This document shows, piece by piece, positions 44,033 to 55,905 of a stretch of 64,000 nucleotides of DNA. The position numbers were made by a program, and so were the translations under genes. The stretch's first letter is position 1; every line of letters starts with the position of its first letter. Where the stretch lies: positions 1 through 64,000 of the forward strand of contig JASANG010001316.1 of assembly GCA_030248215.1 (NCBI GenBank). Direction: 5' to 3'. The DNA comes from Enoplolaimus lenunculus (Eukaryota > Nematoda > Enoplea > Enoplida > Thoracostomopsidae). Under the pieces are notes generated by a model, which was given only the letters and a program-made list of their open reading frames with translations, did not search any database and was not told the origin of the DNA.

Positions 44033-45718
44033 ATGGGTTCCGAACGCACTGATACTGTGTTGTCACTGTTTGGACGTTATAAACAGGTCAAACGATCAAG
44101 TGGTGATATAGCAACTGCATCGACAACAATGCCTCATGTTAGTCCGTCTACTGGAGCAATAAGTTCGTTGTCGCCACCTCTTCCTCCTCTGAATTGTATT
44201 ACTTCCAACTTGCCTAGTACCGAAATATCTAGCAACGGGGAACACGAATCTTCTTTGTGTAATTCTCAGAATTGTTCAACGTACGTTTGCACAAATGCGA
44301 TGGGATCTAAAATTTATCCGCAGTCACAACAGCTTCAAAATGCTTCCGGATCAGTGGCAACAAGCTTGAATGCCAAACTGACCGATTCGGTGGTCATTAT
44401 TCACGATGAATGTGATCGTTCGACGAAATGTTCTCGTCGAATTAATGCGCTATTGCCTCCAGTTGCACTTGACTCAACAGTGTCAGAATCTTCAAAACAA
44501 CACAGAAACAGTTTTACTCCAACACCACCTTTGCAAGGTCGTATGTTAAACACGTTTAATAATTCAGGTAGCAGTGACATTTGCCGTATATGTCATTGCG
44601 AAGCGACCGACGCTACGCCGCTTATTAGTCCATGTCAGTGTTCGGGTAGCTTACGCTGGGTGCATCAACATTGTTTACAACAATGGATCAAATCATCTCA
44701 AACGTTATTTTGTGAAGTTTGCCGGTATTCGTTCGTGATTGAGGCGAAGCTGAAGCCATTTTTAAAAGTATGCAATTTGCATATATATTTAGACTTTGGA
44801 ACGTGTTACTTTTGCAGTCAGAAGCAGACTGCTTGAAAGCGTTTACAATATGATATTGTTTAAAATTTGTGTCTACTATTTAGACCTAATTTCATGTTAA
44901 GATTGAAAAGTTTTGTTCAGAAATACATAACATAGTTGTGCATTCCAGTTTTAATAAGTATCAGATTAGCAGGTAACGTTTTGTGTAGATCTGTCGGTAG
45001 CAGGTGTCAATTGCTATAGCCATTTAAAAGTACTGGTTGTAGTTTATAGTACATTGGCGACTCGATTCCAAACAATGTATGTTTTCTTCATCAGTCTAGC
45101 GCTTGAAGCTTTTTATTTGACTGTGATGTTCACTTTTAGTGGGAAAAATTGAAAATGACTTCCGTTGAACGACGCAAAATCATTTGTTCGGTGAGTTTTC
45201 ATGTGATTGCAATTACATGCGTTACGTGGTCTTTGTTTGTGTTAATTGAGCGAACCACAGAAGAAATCGAAAACGGACAACTGGATTGGCCGTTTTGGAC
45301 TAAATTAGTCGTGGTTGCAATCGGATTCATTGGTGGTATTGTATTTATGTACGTACAGTGTAAAACGTATATGCAACTATTTCGACGATGGAGGGCATAT
45401 AATAAAGTAATTTATGTCCAAGATTACAAGTGTAATCGTGGTGAAAAAGAAACACAACCGTGTGACTGGACTCCGGTGCCTTGTTGTAATAGTGATTTAG
45501 TCAACGCTAGTGCAACTGCTCATAGTGTGACTGTTCAACACATTTCGGCATTAACACCAAGTTGGAGTGTTAGAGACTTAGGAGATAATGAAGTCAACCA
45601 AAATGACAGTGACGCTGTGAATGAGATTGAGAGCAAAAATTCAGGGAATGTCGAGCTTTCGTCAGTAGCGGCACCAGTTATGCGCGATAAACAATGCAAC
45701 AGCGAGCTGTTACGCTAA
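44033..45718 (+). CDS. MARCHF8: MARCH1/8-type RING-CH E3 ubiquitin ligase (two coding exons)
   Basis: A membrane-bound E3 ligase that would ubiquitinate transmembrane cargo in the endocytic route. Exon 1 is 44033-44767 and exon 2 is 45140-45718; both are phase 0 at the joint (FLK|WEKLKM, the same join seen in vertebrate MARCH1/8), giving 437 residues. The RING-CH zinc finger (C4HC3) is at about residues 182-232: [23 protein letters not shown], and CEVCR. Two membrane helices follow at about 260-282 and 297-322 ([20 protein letters not shown]), with the family-typical [20 protein letters not shown]. The long Ser/Thr-rich N-terminus and the C-terminal tail after YVQDY are poorly conserved. MARCH1 and MARCH8 are vertebrate duplicates, so this is a pro-orthologue of both. 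The 372-bp intron is plain. Confidence 0.93.
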
Positions 45719-46333
45719 ATCTTGGTGGAAAACGGTTTGCAGCCATGCTGCCAATAACTTCAGGTGTTATGCTTAGCACTGTGTGTGGATGATTATATTC
45801 TGTCCAAAATGTTAACGTAAGTTTAGAAAGAAATACAAGTTTCGTTGAAAAAATTTTGTTCCACGATTGAACAGTCCACAACTAATTTGATACATCAGGT
45901 CTTGTACATACATTGTTAGTTTTTAAACAACTTTATCGTTGAAGTGTTCTACAATTTAAAACATTCAAAATGCATTCGCCTAATATCTTTTGAAGCTATG
46001 TAGTTGATACAGTTTGACATATAAAGTAGTGCCATGTATTTTTTAATGGGTTTTTATCATTCTTGCTGCTTTGACCATTATTGCTTGGCTATGAACTTGT
46101 TTGTATTATTTGTTGAGCAACATGGTATATAAACTGCATTACTGGATGCTAGTTCAACCGGTCTTTGTCAAAGAAAATATATCTTTATTATTGGGTAAGC
46201 TCGCTCGCGAACAGCAACGCCATGTCATCGATCTGCTTTGTTTTTTCATTTATTAACGTTTCTTCGGCTGTTGTATATTCCCACCGCAGGCTAAGACTGA
46301 AGCTTCGGTTTCGGGAATGGCTTACCGAAGGCT
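45719..46333. other. MARCH gene 3' flank, nothing recognised
   Basis: AT-rich, presumably 3' UTR then spacer. No clear poly(A) signal stands out. Confidence 0.4.
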
Positions 46334-46666
46334 CAGGGATCGACCGGATATCTGGTTCCGGTTTAATATCCGGCAAAGTCCGACATCCGTATCTGGGTCC
46401 GGTATCATGTATTAACCTTCCGGATACCGAATATTATTGTGGTTGTGGTTCCAAATATCATAAAACAGTTTTTGCACGTCAAAATACTAGATATTTGAAG
46501 CGACTGCAAATCCGACCAATTCATGAATGGACACTTACATGGAATGAAAAATCCAAACTGAAAATTAATCTTAAATCCATAAATACATATGTTTGCACGT
46601 CTCAAATGTACAAAGTTCACTATTCGGTTCCGGCATCCGGTAAAATTAATATCCGGTCGATCCCTG
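46334..46666 (+). mobile_element. hAT-like MITE, GATCGACCGGATAT family copy E2
   Basis: CAGGGATCGACCGGATAT and its inverse GGTCGATCCCTG close the element, with ATCCGG repeats at each end; the inside matches 35176-35510. A 203-codon frame that crosses it is accidental. The 8-bp flanks do not match well. Confidence 0.8.
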
Positions 46667-47331
46667 CTAAGTTTAAACCTAATTCTAAGTTTAAGTCTAA
46701 ATGTTTAATTTGGAAGGAAAGCATACAAGAGCGATTTCTGTTTACAGATAAGTTTAAGCTTTATGACAAACTTTGAATGTAAAGTTTCAATAGTTAAAAG
46801 TTGCTTAAAAGATTGAAAAGCGGTCAATTAACTAACATAATTTTATTTGTTTCTACTTATAAATAAATATGTATATATACATATATTTATGTATTTATTT
46901 ATATATACCGTCCACATGCTCAACACTCGATTTTAATCAAAATAGTGACTTTTTGGTCGCTAAGATCTGGGAATAGCTACGACGCACCCTGTTGCGCTCA
47001 GAAGATCTAGTTATGTTTCAGGATCTGCGAATTTTAATGCTTTAGGTTTTTCATTTGTTCTTTATTTAGCAGAAGTTTATCAATTCTGTGTGGGTCTAAA
47101 AATGGGTAGGTTTTCGTGCTTGTCTAATTATATATCCTTCGGCTTGTAAAGTTAAAAATTTAATTTTAAAAAACGGGTCAACCTTTTTGAGTTTCACGGC
47201 CAATTCATTACGCTTTTGAAATGTAACTTGACACGTGTTTGCTTTTAGTATTAATTCTTGTGCAATAAACGATATCTAGTTTGATTATATATATTGGAGC
47301 GCAAATGCACCGTATATAATTTGGTGGTAAT
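46667..47331. other. Intergenic, nothing recognised
   Basis: AT-rich spacer with a TATATATAC run near 46870-46910. Confidence 0.4.
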
Positions 47332-47531
47332 CAAGGTACAACCAGAATTATAAAATACCGGAAATGCAACCGGAAAGTCAAAACAATACCGGAACCGGAA
47401 AACAAAAAATACGTGTTAGCTTTTTTGAACACCGGAAAATTCCGGTGAAAAAATACCGGAGTTATTAAAGGAATCGGATATTGAAAAATACCGGATTTGA
47501 CTACACGAACCGGAATTCTGATTGCACCCTG
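47332..47531 (+). mobile_element. hAT-like MITE, CCGGAA subtype C, copy 1 (short)
   Basis: CAAGGTACAACCAGAATT to GGAATTCTGATTGCACCCTG, with flanks GTGGTAAT and GTGGTAGT (7 of 8). Repeats of AATACCGGAA fill it. Confidence 0.8.
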
Positions 47532-47608
47532 GTGGTAGTCCACCGGACGTTAGTTCATTTTGGGCGCTCCTGCTGGATATATGTTCTAGAATATACATAT
47601 AGCGTAAA

Positions 47609-47946
47609 CAGGGTGCAGCCGGAATTATAAAATACCGGAACCGGAAAGTTAAAAAATACCGGAACCGGAACTTGAAAATAAAAATTATTACCGAAAAATT
47701 CATTTTAAGCGCTATTTCGCTTTTAATGCTGTAAACACTATTTAGAATTTGGCAATACACGCTCAAACAATTTTAGATAAATAAGTTGGAATAATATGCC
47801 ATTTTTTCTTAAATTTTCGAATGACAAAGTTTTCAATACCGAAAATACCGGAAAATTCCGGTGAAAAAATACCGGATTTCTTACTGGAACCGGATAGTGA
47901 GAAATACCGGATACCCTACCGGAACCGGAATTCCGGTTGCACCCTG
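47609..47946 (+). mobile_element. hAT-like MITE, CCGGAA subtype C, copy 2
   Basis: CAGGGTGCAGCCGGAATT to CCGGAATTCCGGTTGCACCC. Subterminal ATACCGGAACCGGAA repeats; core shared with the interrupted element at 56624. Flanks match only at 5 of 8. Confidence 0.75.
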
Positions 47947-48162
47947 AGTATAAGTTATGACAAGAAACGTTCCCAATCCCGTAGCCAGCTCACCTTGCAT
48001 TGGGGGGACTAAAAATTTTTCAGGAGTGGCATTTAAAGGTTTTCAATGACTACAAGCAAGGTTGAAAATCTTCCGGGGGGAGGGGGCAAAATGTATCCAG
48101 GGGGGTCAGCATCCCTGCCCCCTCTTGGTCACGGGCCCTAACGTTCCATGAATTTTACTTAG

Positions 48163-48492
48163 CAGGGTGCAACCGGAGGTGAAAAATGCCGAGCCGGAGC
48201 TGGAGCCGGAGGTGAGGCGAAATTAAAAATGATGGTTAATTAGTTAATTTTAGCCAATATCTGCAATATGATGTTAGGTTGTTTGGTTTTATGTTAATTT
48301 CCTGCGAAGTTTCGAAAACTTTTTTGAAAATTGTGACAAAAGTGAAACGATAGGCGTAAACAGATAGACTGCAAAATTATGCAAAAATTTTACTACCGAA
48401 ATTGCCGGAACCTCCGGCAAAAATTCCACCGGAGTCGGAGCCGGAGGCCGACTTTCTGCCAGAGCCGGAGCCAGACCTCCGGTTGTACCCTG
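48163..48492 (+). mobile_element. hAT-like MITE, CCGGAGG subtype B, copy 1
   Basis: CAGGGTGCAACCGGAGGTG to CTCCGGTTGTACCCTG, flanks TTACTTAG and CTACTTAG (7 of 8). The arms carry GAGCCGGAGG repeats; the core TTAGCCAATATCTGCAATAT is shared with 22280, 52094, 55378 and 56703. Confidence 0.88.
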
Positions 48493-48759
48493 CTACTTAG
48501 ACAAACCAGAATCAAGGCATAGGTGCACTGAACAGTCGGACAACGCTACGCCAATTAAGACATAGTTTGCGTGTCGTAATTGTGTGTATTTTCTAAGCGG
48601 TGTCATAACGGTATTTGGGTGGGGCATTAAACATTTACTCGGCCGCGTTACTGAATCAGAGCGATAAGCTTGCATCGGGATAGAACGATTAGAAGTTCTG
48701 GTTTGGGGTTTCATGAAGCTAATAAATCACAAACTTCTCACAGAACCGTATACCTAAGT

Positions 48760-49025
48760 AGGCTTGAATTTTCCACTTTTCCCCTTTGCTGAACGGAACC
48801 TCACTTCCCAATTTTCCCGACAAACAAACGAAACTGTTCCTTCCCTACCAGACCTAGAGAAAACCTATAGCTTAACTTTTCCACTTTTCCCTGTTTCCAA
48901 ACGGCGCCTAAAACTCTTAACGTGCTACCAACCAAAAGGAATTATATAAGTATACGATTGAATTTTCCACTTTTCCAGTTTTCCGAACCGAACCTCACAT
49001 CCGAATTTTCCAAACCAAAACAAGA
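48760..49025 (+). repeat. Degenerate TTTTCCACTTTTCC tandem repeat, array 1
   Basis: Three or four diverged units of about 75-100 bp, each with GAATTTTCCACTTTTCC and a CGAACCTCAC or CCTACCAGACCTAG block. The same kind of array recurs at 56195-56530. Confidence 0.55.
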
Positions 49026-50216
49026 TGTTGACAACACTTTGCGGATTATTGTTTAAATAATAGCAGACTCGGTATTAATTATATTATAACGTTATTGTTT
49101 TGGCTATTAAAACCTAAAAAATGATTGCCTTAAACTGTTTTGAAAACCTGACTGTCATGTGGTTCTCAAAACATGAAATAATTTTACTTTAACCTGCTGG
49201 TTGCGGACCCTTATAGTTTTGAATGCTGAATTGATTTCACTGTTCAGTTTTTAAATATTTAATCCAGTATTTTAGTTGATTTTTAAAAGTTAAACTTCAT
49301 AGATGAATTTGTTGTTCGAACCAATTAATAAAAGCGCGAAGTTAATACAGTCAAATTTAAAAATTGCACAGAATTTCATAAAACACGTGTTTACGCCTAG
49401 ATTTCAGCAGTAAAACTTTGTAATTAATTAACATTTCCGATGAAAAATGCAAAAAAATATCAACAGTTATTTTGCACTGTCCAATTTCGGTAGAAATTCC
49501 GGTATTATATATGTATACTCTCTGGTTTCGGTGCCTATTCAGATACTTTTTGATTCCGGTTGCACCTTGTTATTGCTTTGGAGATGGATAGCTTTGTTCC
49601 TGCACATTGCTAACTTGTAATTTCAACAAGTTTTGCGTCAGTGTCAAATTTTGTAATCTTTTGGATCGCCAAATGGACGCATGTCAGGAATAACCGCCGG
49701 TCTACTTGAAAACATAGAACTGGAAATTTAGAGACTGGGTAGCTTAAGGTTTTTGGCTTAGGCATAGGTATTAGGCTTATGTTTAGACTTAGGTTTGGTT
49801 ATGCTTAGGTTTATAGGCTTGAGCTAAGTAGGCAGTCATCTTTTGTGTATATACTTACGTGGGCCGTCAATGTATTGAACATATATACCTGTACTTTTCT
49901 TTTTTGGTTATTTTAAGTTGGCATGGAAAATTACTCCTATTTTATAGCATCTAAATAGTAAGTCGCAAAGTAATCATTGTATTTTGAGATTTTTATTGTT
50001 AAGTAGGTATGAAACCTTTCAGAAGATTCTCGCAGAGCGAGATCAACAGTATATAAGCGGCCATTCAGTTGGCCTACGTTAAGTAATTTCAGCATCATGG
50101 GATTTGTCAGATATAATAAAAATTTCCGCTTTTCGACTCATTCATACTATATTTTAAGAAGTTCGTTTTTATTATTTCAAACCGTATCTGTCATTGCAAT
50201 AAAGGTCATATTGCAT
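49026..50216. other. Spacer with a TTAGGC-like scrap at 49740-49835
   Basis: AT-rich; TTTCGGTAGAAATTCCGG near 49490 and GATTCCGGTTGCACC near 49555 are MITE scraps. 49740-49835 has six or seven TTAGG-containing motifs in one block without readable ends. The last 200 bases are the 3' flank of the gene at 50217. Confidence 0.45.
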
Positions 50217-53200
50217 TTAAATGCTCGACGCATTTTCGCCTTTGTTATCACCTTTTCCATTTCCTTTACCACCCTTTCCTTTGCCTTGTTTGCCTCCTTT
50301 GCCTCCTTTGCCTACTTTGCCTCCTTTGCCTCCTTTGCCTGCTTTGCCTCCTTTGCCTCCTTTGCCTCCTTTTCCTCCTTTGCCTCCTTTGCCTCCTTCA
50401 TCTCCTTTGCCTTTCATACCTTCACCTTCCTCATTATCGTCCTCGTCGCAACTTTCTTCATCGTCATAGTCGTCAGTACTATAATCTTCATAGTCGTCAG
50501 TATAATAATCTCCGCTGTCACCGGAACTTCCACTGTCGTCGCTTTGTGCTAAAATAAAAATGGAGTAAAATACGATTGGCCCAGGAATATAATAGGGCCC
50601 TATCAGTAATATAACATGGGATGGGCATCGGAAATTTTTTCATATCTGGATATCCGCAATTCTTGCCGGATATTCATCCGGATATCTAAATATCCGAAAT
50701 TAAATTTTCTATTTTGAATATCCGAAACTCGATTTTGCGCTGTTTTTGGGTTTCCAAACCTCAATTTTCGTTTCTCAAGCACTTGTTTTACCTTGTTGCT
50801 CAAAGGGAAGTACCCTGACCCACAAGCTGATTCCTATGATCGTAAAACATACAATTCTAACAAGCAGACACTAAAAAGGTCGAGAAGACGGGGTACTTCG
50901 GTTAGTAACGTTCTCGAAGCGTAAAGCATGACTTTACAGCATTGTCTATAGCTGAAAAGTTCTTCGAAGTTCAAAGTTGAATTAGTTCAGCTCTTTGATT
51001 AGTTGACCACATATCGGAATCGTAGTCAGGATTTCAGTTCAATAGGGTATTGATTCATGTGAGCGACATTTATGACTAAATAACTTAAATGAAATTTTAA
51101 GTAAAAGTCAAAAATAGAATTAACCAAATTCAGGGGGTCTCAGCATTCAGGAAGGGAATGCTCCCCATAAAAATATTAAAGTCGCCGTTTTTCGAAAATA
51201 TATATAAAATCACTAGAAGCAAAATAGCTACTTTAATCGCCTAAAAATTTGCCATATCACTTGCAATACAATTAAAATATCTGGAAACAATTCTGAAAAA
51301 GGTATCCCGAAATTTAAGGCCGTCTCAAAAATGGCTTTTTATTATGCAACTGCTCCAATAGTGCTGGTTATTCGATTTAGAAGATTCCTGCTAACCAATA
51401 AATACTTGCGTTGGCCACCTGAGATTGAGTTGATTTGGCTTGTCTCTGATTCTATCAAATGTCACCCTTCCCTCGAGTTATATACATGAGTCGTTTTACA
51501 TTCCAAGAAGAAAATCCACATCAAAATATACTTACGCTAAACCGTACAAACATCAGCCCACGTTACTTTTGGTGCCCTCCTTTTCCCGGCGGATCCAGAA
51601 ATTTCTGATCGGTCACGTTTTGCCTTTCAATATCATATATATGATGCTCCCTAATTCGTCTGTCAATATCATATGATCATTTTAAAAATGTCTACTGAGT
51701 CAGTTAAATAGGTTTGCGTATGGTAGAATATCAAGTATCATATGATGTTACAAGACAACGTAAATAACATACTAATAATATAGTGGGAAATTTAAATTTT
51801 GGCGAAAAAATTCAAAATTTGACGGGAAAATTATATTTTTGGTAGGAAAAACCAAATTTTGGCGGGAAATTCGAATTTTGAGAGAAATTCAAATTTTGGC
51901 GATAAATTTTAATTTTTGCGGGGAAATTGCAAATTTGGTGGGAAAATTCAAAATTTGGCAGGAAAATTCAATTTTTGGCAGAAATATTCAAATTTTGGAA
52001 GATTGTCATTGATACGTCTTAAACTACATAATGGAATATCATATGATGCAAGTAAAATATCATATGCTACTCCAATTCCGTCTTGCTGAATATCAGGGCA
52101 CAACCGGAGGTCTGCCTTCTGCTCCGGCTCCGGCAGCAAATCCACCTCCGGCTCCGGTAAATTATTTGCCGGAGGTTCGGTAATTTCGGTAGTAAAAGTT
52201 TGAAACAAAACAACTTAAATTGCAGATATTGGCTAAAATTAAATCATCACTTTTACTACCTAATTTCGCCTCACTTCCAGATCCGGCCCTTACAAGTTTC
52301 GTTGACCTCCGGCTCCGGTATTTTTCACTTCCGGTTGCACCCTGCTGAATATCATATAGTGTTGAGATAACCTGTGCGCCCGTGCTTTGTATAGCAATCT
52401 CATATGATATTCGACTTTTGTCTGTCCTTATCATATGATAGCAGAAATTAGTGTTGATGTCGAATCAACATGTGACAAAACGTGAACCGACTGCCCCAGT
52501 TATAACGTGAATCCGGCATAAAGCGACGCGCTGAGTTATTTGAATTGTGTCATTTTTGCGTTTGATGACTGGTTTAGCGCTCCGAATTTACGATTAATTT
52601 TACGAGACAAATAATGTAGGAGGAAACTTTTTCTGTAACAACCAAAGTTTTTGAATTAATTTTGTGCTTTTTCTCTCAGGAGAGGAAGGCTGTGGCTTCA
52701 TTGAGCCTTCTGCATTTTGAAAGGATACTAAGCAGGATGGGGTTGTCGCCTCTCATCCCCACACTGCGCTGCTCCTTATTCGCACAGCTAGAATCGCTGG
52801 TAAAGTATTTTTGGACTGTTTTGATGTATGAGAAGAAATCGTTTAGCGTGGGGGAATGTGAATTCAAAACTTATGAGCGCATGGGTTCTGTGTCATGGGA
52901 AATTCAAGTGTGCCCTTCACAGATTGCAAGATTTGCAAGCTAACCTTTTTACGCAGACCTTCGGTTATACCATGCCGTTTACAGAAAATTTATACTCCCA
53001 CAACTGAGGTGGTATAAAACCAAATTCTACACAATTAAAAGATACATTTTTTCTACCCTGAAACTGCCTGTTTCATTCAATAAATTTCTAGATCTGACTG
53101 TCCTACTGTGAAAGCTTAGTTACAGTGAAAACAATTCGGTGGAATTAAAACGTGTACGGTAAGAGACATGGAGCTCATGGGCGATATCCGCCAAAGTTGA

Positions 53201-54684
53201 TTGCTTGTGCAGCCTTCAACCAAATAGTTTGACCTATTGTACAACCGTCCCCTTAGATTGATTCAACTATTGCTGCACGTAATAGCTATGAAAAACAATC
53301 AGTATACGTATAAGCTGCGATGTTTTCCAGTAACGCAGTGTAAAGTACACCACTGGCGACAAATTTTTTAAGCCAAAATACTTAAGCTTTAATAGCAGTC
53401 AGTTTCACTCGAAAAATGTTCAATTGTAGAATTTCTTCCTGAACATCTTCTCGTGGACAAACTTCCCTAAAATTGCTTTTATGAACAGTTTTCCCCAAGG
53501 CGTAGTGGGTTATTGCATGTAAAATCGGAAACGTCAAAAATTTGTCTGGTTTTGGTCATGAGAAGGCAAACGACAGGATGAGTTTATCTAATGTTTAGTT
53601 TTAAAACATTAGTACTATGTCATTCGGCAGGGTTAAACCAGGGTTTAATAAAAATTCCTTTTCCGGCTAGAGTTTCTGTAAAAATTCATTTCAGGTTCCT
53701 TCAAATAATAATGGAGAAGGATATGAAGCGTTTTATGTTTATACTCTGTGGTCGAAAGGTGGATGTCCGTCCGTCTGTCCGTCTGTCCGTCCGAAAAGAA
53801 TCTCAGGAACGGCTGAACTGATTTTGATAAACTTTTTGTTTGAAATCCAATTATCCTGGGGTGTTATCCTCTCATTAGGGTTTTAAAATTTTAGGCCGTT
53901 TATTAGCTACGAGCTAATTTGCGTAATTAGTTAGCCTAAATTAGGACTTTCTACATTATTTCACTAATTATTACAGTTACAAGCAATCTAATTTCAGTAT
54001 TAAAGGGTTTTTGGGTGCGAAGATTCTGAATACACTGTTTACAAACCTCCAAAACCGACAATCGAATAGTTAGCTAATAGCTAATTTGCATATCAGCTTA
54101 ACTGACAAGACAAAATTAGGACTTTTTTAATTATTACAATAATTACAAGGGTGGCTGAAGGGTTTTTGGGTGCGCGAAATCTAAATAAATTGTTTACAAA
54201 CCTTCAAAACCGATAAATGAATAGCTAGCTAGGAACTAATTTTCATATTACCTTAATTGCTTACGTGTGTTCGAGCTTCGCTCAATAAATGTAGTCCCAC
54301 TACGACTGGTAGTCAGTTAGTAGTATAAGACGGCGGTCCAATATACTTGAAATTCCTGTTTTGGAAAGGAATTAATGTTCCTGCTTCCAGTGAAATGTAA
54401 TTTCAATTTGAACCCTGGTAAACGCATTGTAGAAATACAGGAAACATAAACGAATAGTTATCAAAGTAAACAGTAGCTGAAGTCGAAAACCGATATTTAA
54501 GTATAAAAGATGGTTTATTGATTTGTCAATAATTTAAGTTGAGGCAACTGTTTTGTTAAGCTTCACTGTTTATTCAGTCAAAACATGACACAAATGAATC
54601 AAGCGATGTATACCTAATGGATGTAAACGTACCTTGGTAGATGGCGCATACTACAAGCAGCAGGAGAAAAAGTCGGGCAATCAT
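50217..54684 (-). CDS. Small secreted acidic, then Gly-Gly-Lys-rich protein (two exons)
   Basis: Exon 1 (54633-54684) encodes a signal peptide, MIARLFLLLLVVCAIYQ, and ends with one base before GTACGT. Exon 2 (50217-50548) starts after TTTTATTTTAG in the matching phase, so the junction codon is GCA. The join gives 127 residues: the signal peptide, about 48 very acidic residues rich in Asp, Ser and Tyr (SGDYYTDDYEDYSTDDYD), then about 55 residues of GGK repeats ending KGENASSI. Exon 2 was found by composition and exon 1 by its signal peptide; the exact phase match supports the pair, but a 4.1-kb intron leaves some doubt. The GGK part is encoded by a 9-bp minisatellite (about 50283-50400), so its length may vary between individuals. 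I know of no named family; a matrix, cuticle or gland-secreted protein is possible. On the other strand the same repeat makes a Phe-Ala-Ser frame, which I reject. Confidence 0.7.
50600..50830. mobile_element. Family E MITE fragment in the intron of the GGK gene
   Basis: CGGATATTCATCCGGATATC and related motifs with GGATATCCG spacing; it also shares ACTCGATTTTGCGCTG and AAGCACTTGTTTTACC-type sequence with 41580-41700 in reverse. Confidence 0.55.
51785..52000. repeat. Degenerate ~19-bp tandem repeat TTGGCGGGAAAATTCAAAT
   Basis: About eleven diverged units, all around the GGCGGGAAAWTT motif. It lies inside the palindrome cluster in the intron of the GGK gene. Confidence 0.75.
52094..52344 (-). 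mobile_element. hAT-like MITE, CCGGAGG subtype B, copy 2
   Basis: CAGGGCACAACCGGAGGTC to CTTCCGGTTGCACCCTG, with an exact 8-bp duplication CTGAATAT (52086-52093 and 52345-52352). Confidence 0.92.
52440..53724. other. Intron of the GGK gene; unassigned frame 52662-52943
   Basis: The 93-codon + frame and a 63-codon frame on the other strand overlap in a GC-richer patch (52680-52930). Neither matches a family known to me, and both may be a mobile-element remnant. The rest is unrecognised. Confidence 0.35.
53725..54309 (+). mobile_element. Helentron/DINE-like element, copy 4
   Basis: Left part has GTCGAAAGGTGGATGTCC and GTCCGTCTGTCC repeats; then about two internal repeats; right end CGAGCTTCGCTCAATAAATG and TAGTCCCACTACGACTGG followed by T. 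The 5' subterminal repeat is missing. Confidence 0.7.
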
Positions 54685-55377
54685 AACTGGATGCTTTGAC
54701 AACGACCAAAAAGATGCAGAATATCAAAATAACAACAGTACAACAGCAGGTTCTCTACGGAACATCTCAATTACGCTTACGTTTTATAGTAATTAAAACA
54801 ATAGACGAACATTCGCAGCTGAGTCAATTTACGATTAGAAATTGTACCGTTAACTTTGAATTTTGTTTGTTCAGCATTGAGTTGGTTCAAATTGTAAAAA
54901 GCATGTATACGGTCGCATCTCGAAACATTCATTAAATTTGTTGAACAATAAAGCAATAATTGTATATAACAGTTGAAGGCACGATACACAGACAATCGTT
55001 TATAGAATGCTCATGGCAAAATAACATTTCACCAGTAGAAAAACAAATTTTGGAAATAATGTTAAACTTTAGTTTAATACCAATTCTCATTTGAATATTT
55101 ATTACTTTTGCGTAGATATGAACTAATTTCAAGCTAGCATTCGAATCGCTCCCACTCGGTTAGCAGGTGTTTACCATCACCACTCAGCTACAACAAGTTG
55201 ATTCTCGACAGCGAGGGTTTTTCATGTGTTGTGAAGATTTTGATTTTACGCATAACCGTAGTAATTTTTCAACATCTTTAAAACTCTAAAAAACCTTTGT
55301 TTGAAACTGTTATACTTCAATATCCAAATTCCGCTTCTGTTTCTGTTATTTTTACTATCCGTTGTATGCCGTGATAT
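54685..55377. other. Upstream of the GGK gene
   Basis: Promoter of the minus-strand gene should start here. A TTGATATTCTGCATCTTTTT run precedes the ATG, but no clear TATA box can be named. A family F scrap is at 55310-55370. Confidence 0.35.
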
Positions 55378-55687
55378 CAGGGTACAACCGGAGGTGCAAA
55401 ATACCGGAGCGGAGGTCAAAGAAACTTGCCGAAGCTGGAGGTGAGGCGATGGTTAATTTAAGTTAATCTTAGCCAATATCTGCAATATGTTGTTAAGTCG
55501 TTTGGTTTTATACGCTAATTTTCTGTTAAATTTCGGAAATTCTTTCCTGAAAATTGTGACAAAAGTAAAACGAAACGCGCAAAACAGATAAATTTTGCAA
55601 AATATTACTACCGAAATTGCCGGAACCTTCGGCAAAAATTCTACCGGAACCGGGGGCCGATTGATGCAGGAGCCGGAGGCAAACCTG
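55378..55687 (+). mobile_element. hAT-like MITE, CCGGAGG subtype B, copy 3
   Basis: CAGGGTACAACCGGAGGTGC to GGAGGCAAACCTG; flanks CGTGATAT and CCTGATAT match at 7 of 8. Right inverted end is eroded. Confidence 0.8.
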
Positions 55688-55717
55688 CCTGATATGCATT
55701 TATCGAGTTACTTTTAA

Positions 55718-55905
55718 CAGGGTACAATGGGCATAAAATCGACCTTCGGCTCCGCCCCCGGTAGAATTTTTGACACAGGTTCCGGCAATTTCTGTAGTGA
55801 AATTTTGCATAGTTACAAAATTTATTTGTTTGGCGCGTTTTGCTTTGAGCAAAGAATTGTCAATATTTCGTAAAACTATTAGATCTTCTCGAATTTCCAA
55901 CACAA
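55718..55905 (-). mobile_element. hAT-like MITE, subtype B, truncated copy 4
   Basis: CAGGGTACAATGGGCAT, CGACCTTCGGCTCCG and CCGGTAGAATTTTTG as in the copy at 56703; the far half is missing. Confidence 0.65.

Larger units (their letters stand above)
51632..52439. repeat. Cluster of ATCATATGAT palindromes
   Basis: Exact ATCATATGAT at 51668-51677, 51737-51746, 52038-52047 and 52430-52439; near copies at 51632 (ATCATATATATGAT), 52059, 52351 and 52400. Most are preceded by AAT. The spacing is irregular, so this is not a simple tandem repeat. A subtype B MITE landed next to one of them. Confidence 0.7.

Noticed and set aside
46165-46776. 203-codon + frame
   Set aside because: It runs through the family E MITE at 46334-46666 and has no protein family character.
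50097-50552. 151-codon + frame preceded by TATATAAG at 50051
   Set aside because: It reads the GGK minisatellite and acidic exon on the wrong strand as FAS repeats. The TATA-like box is suggestive, but the minus-strand gene explains the coding signal better.
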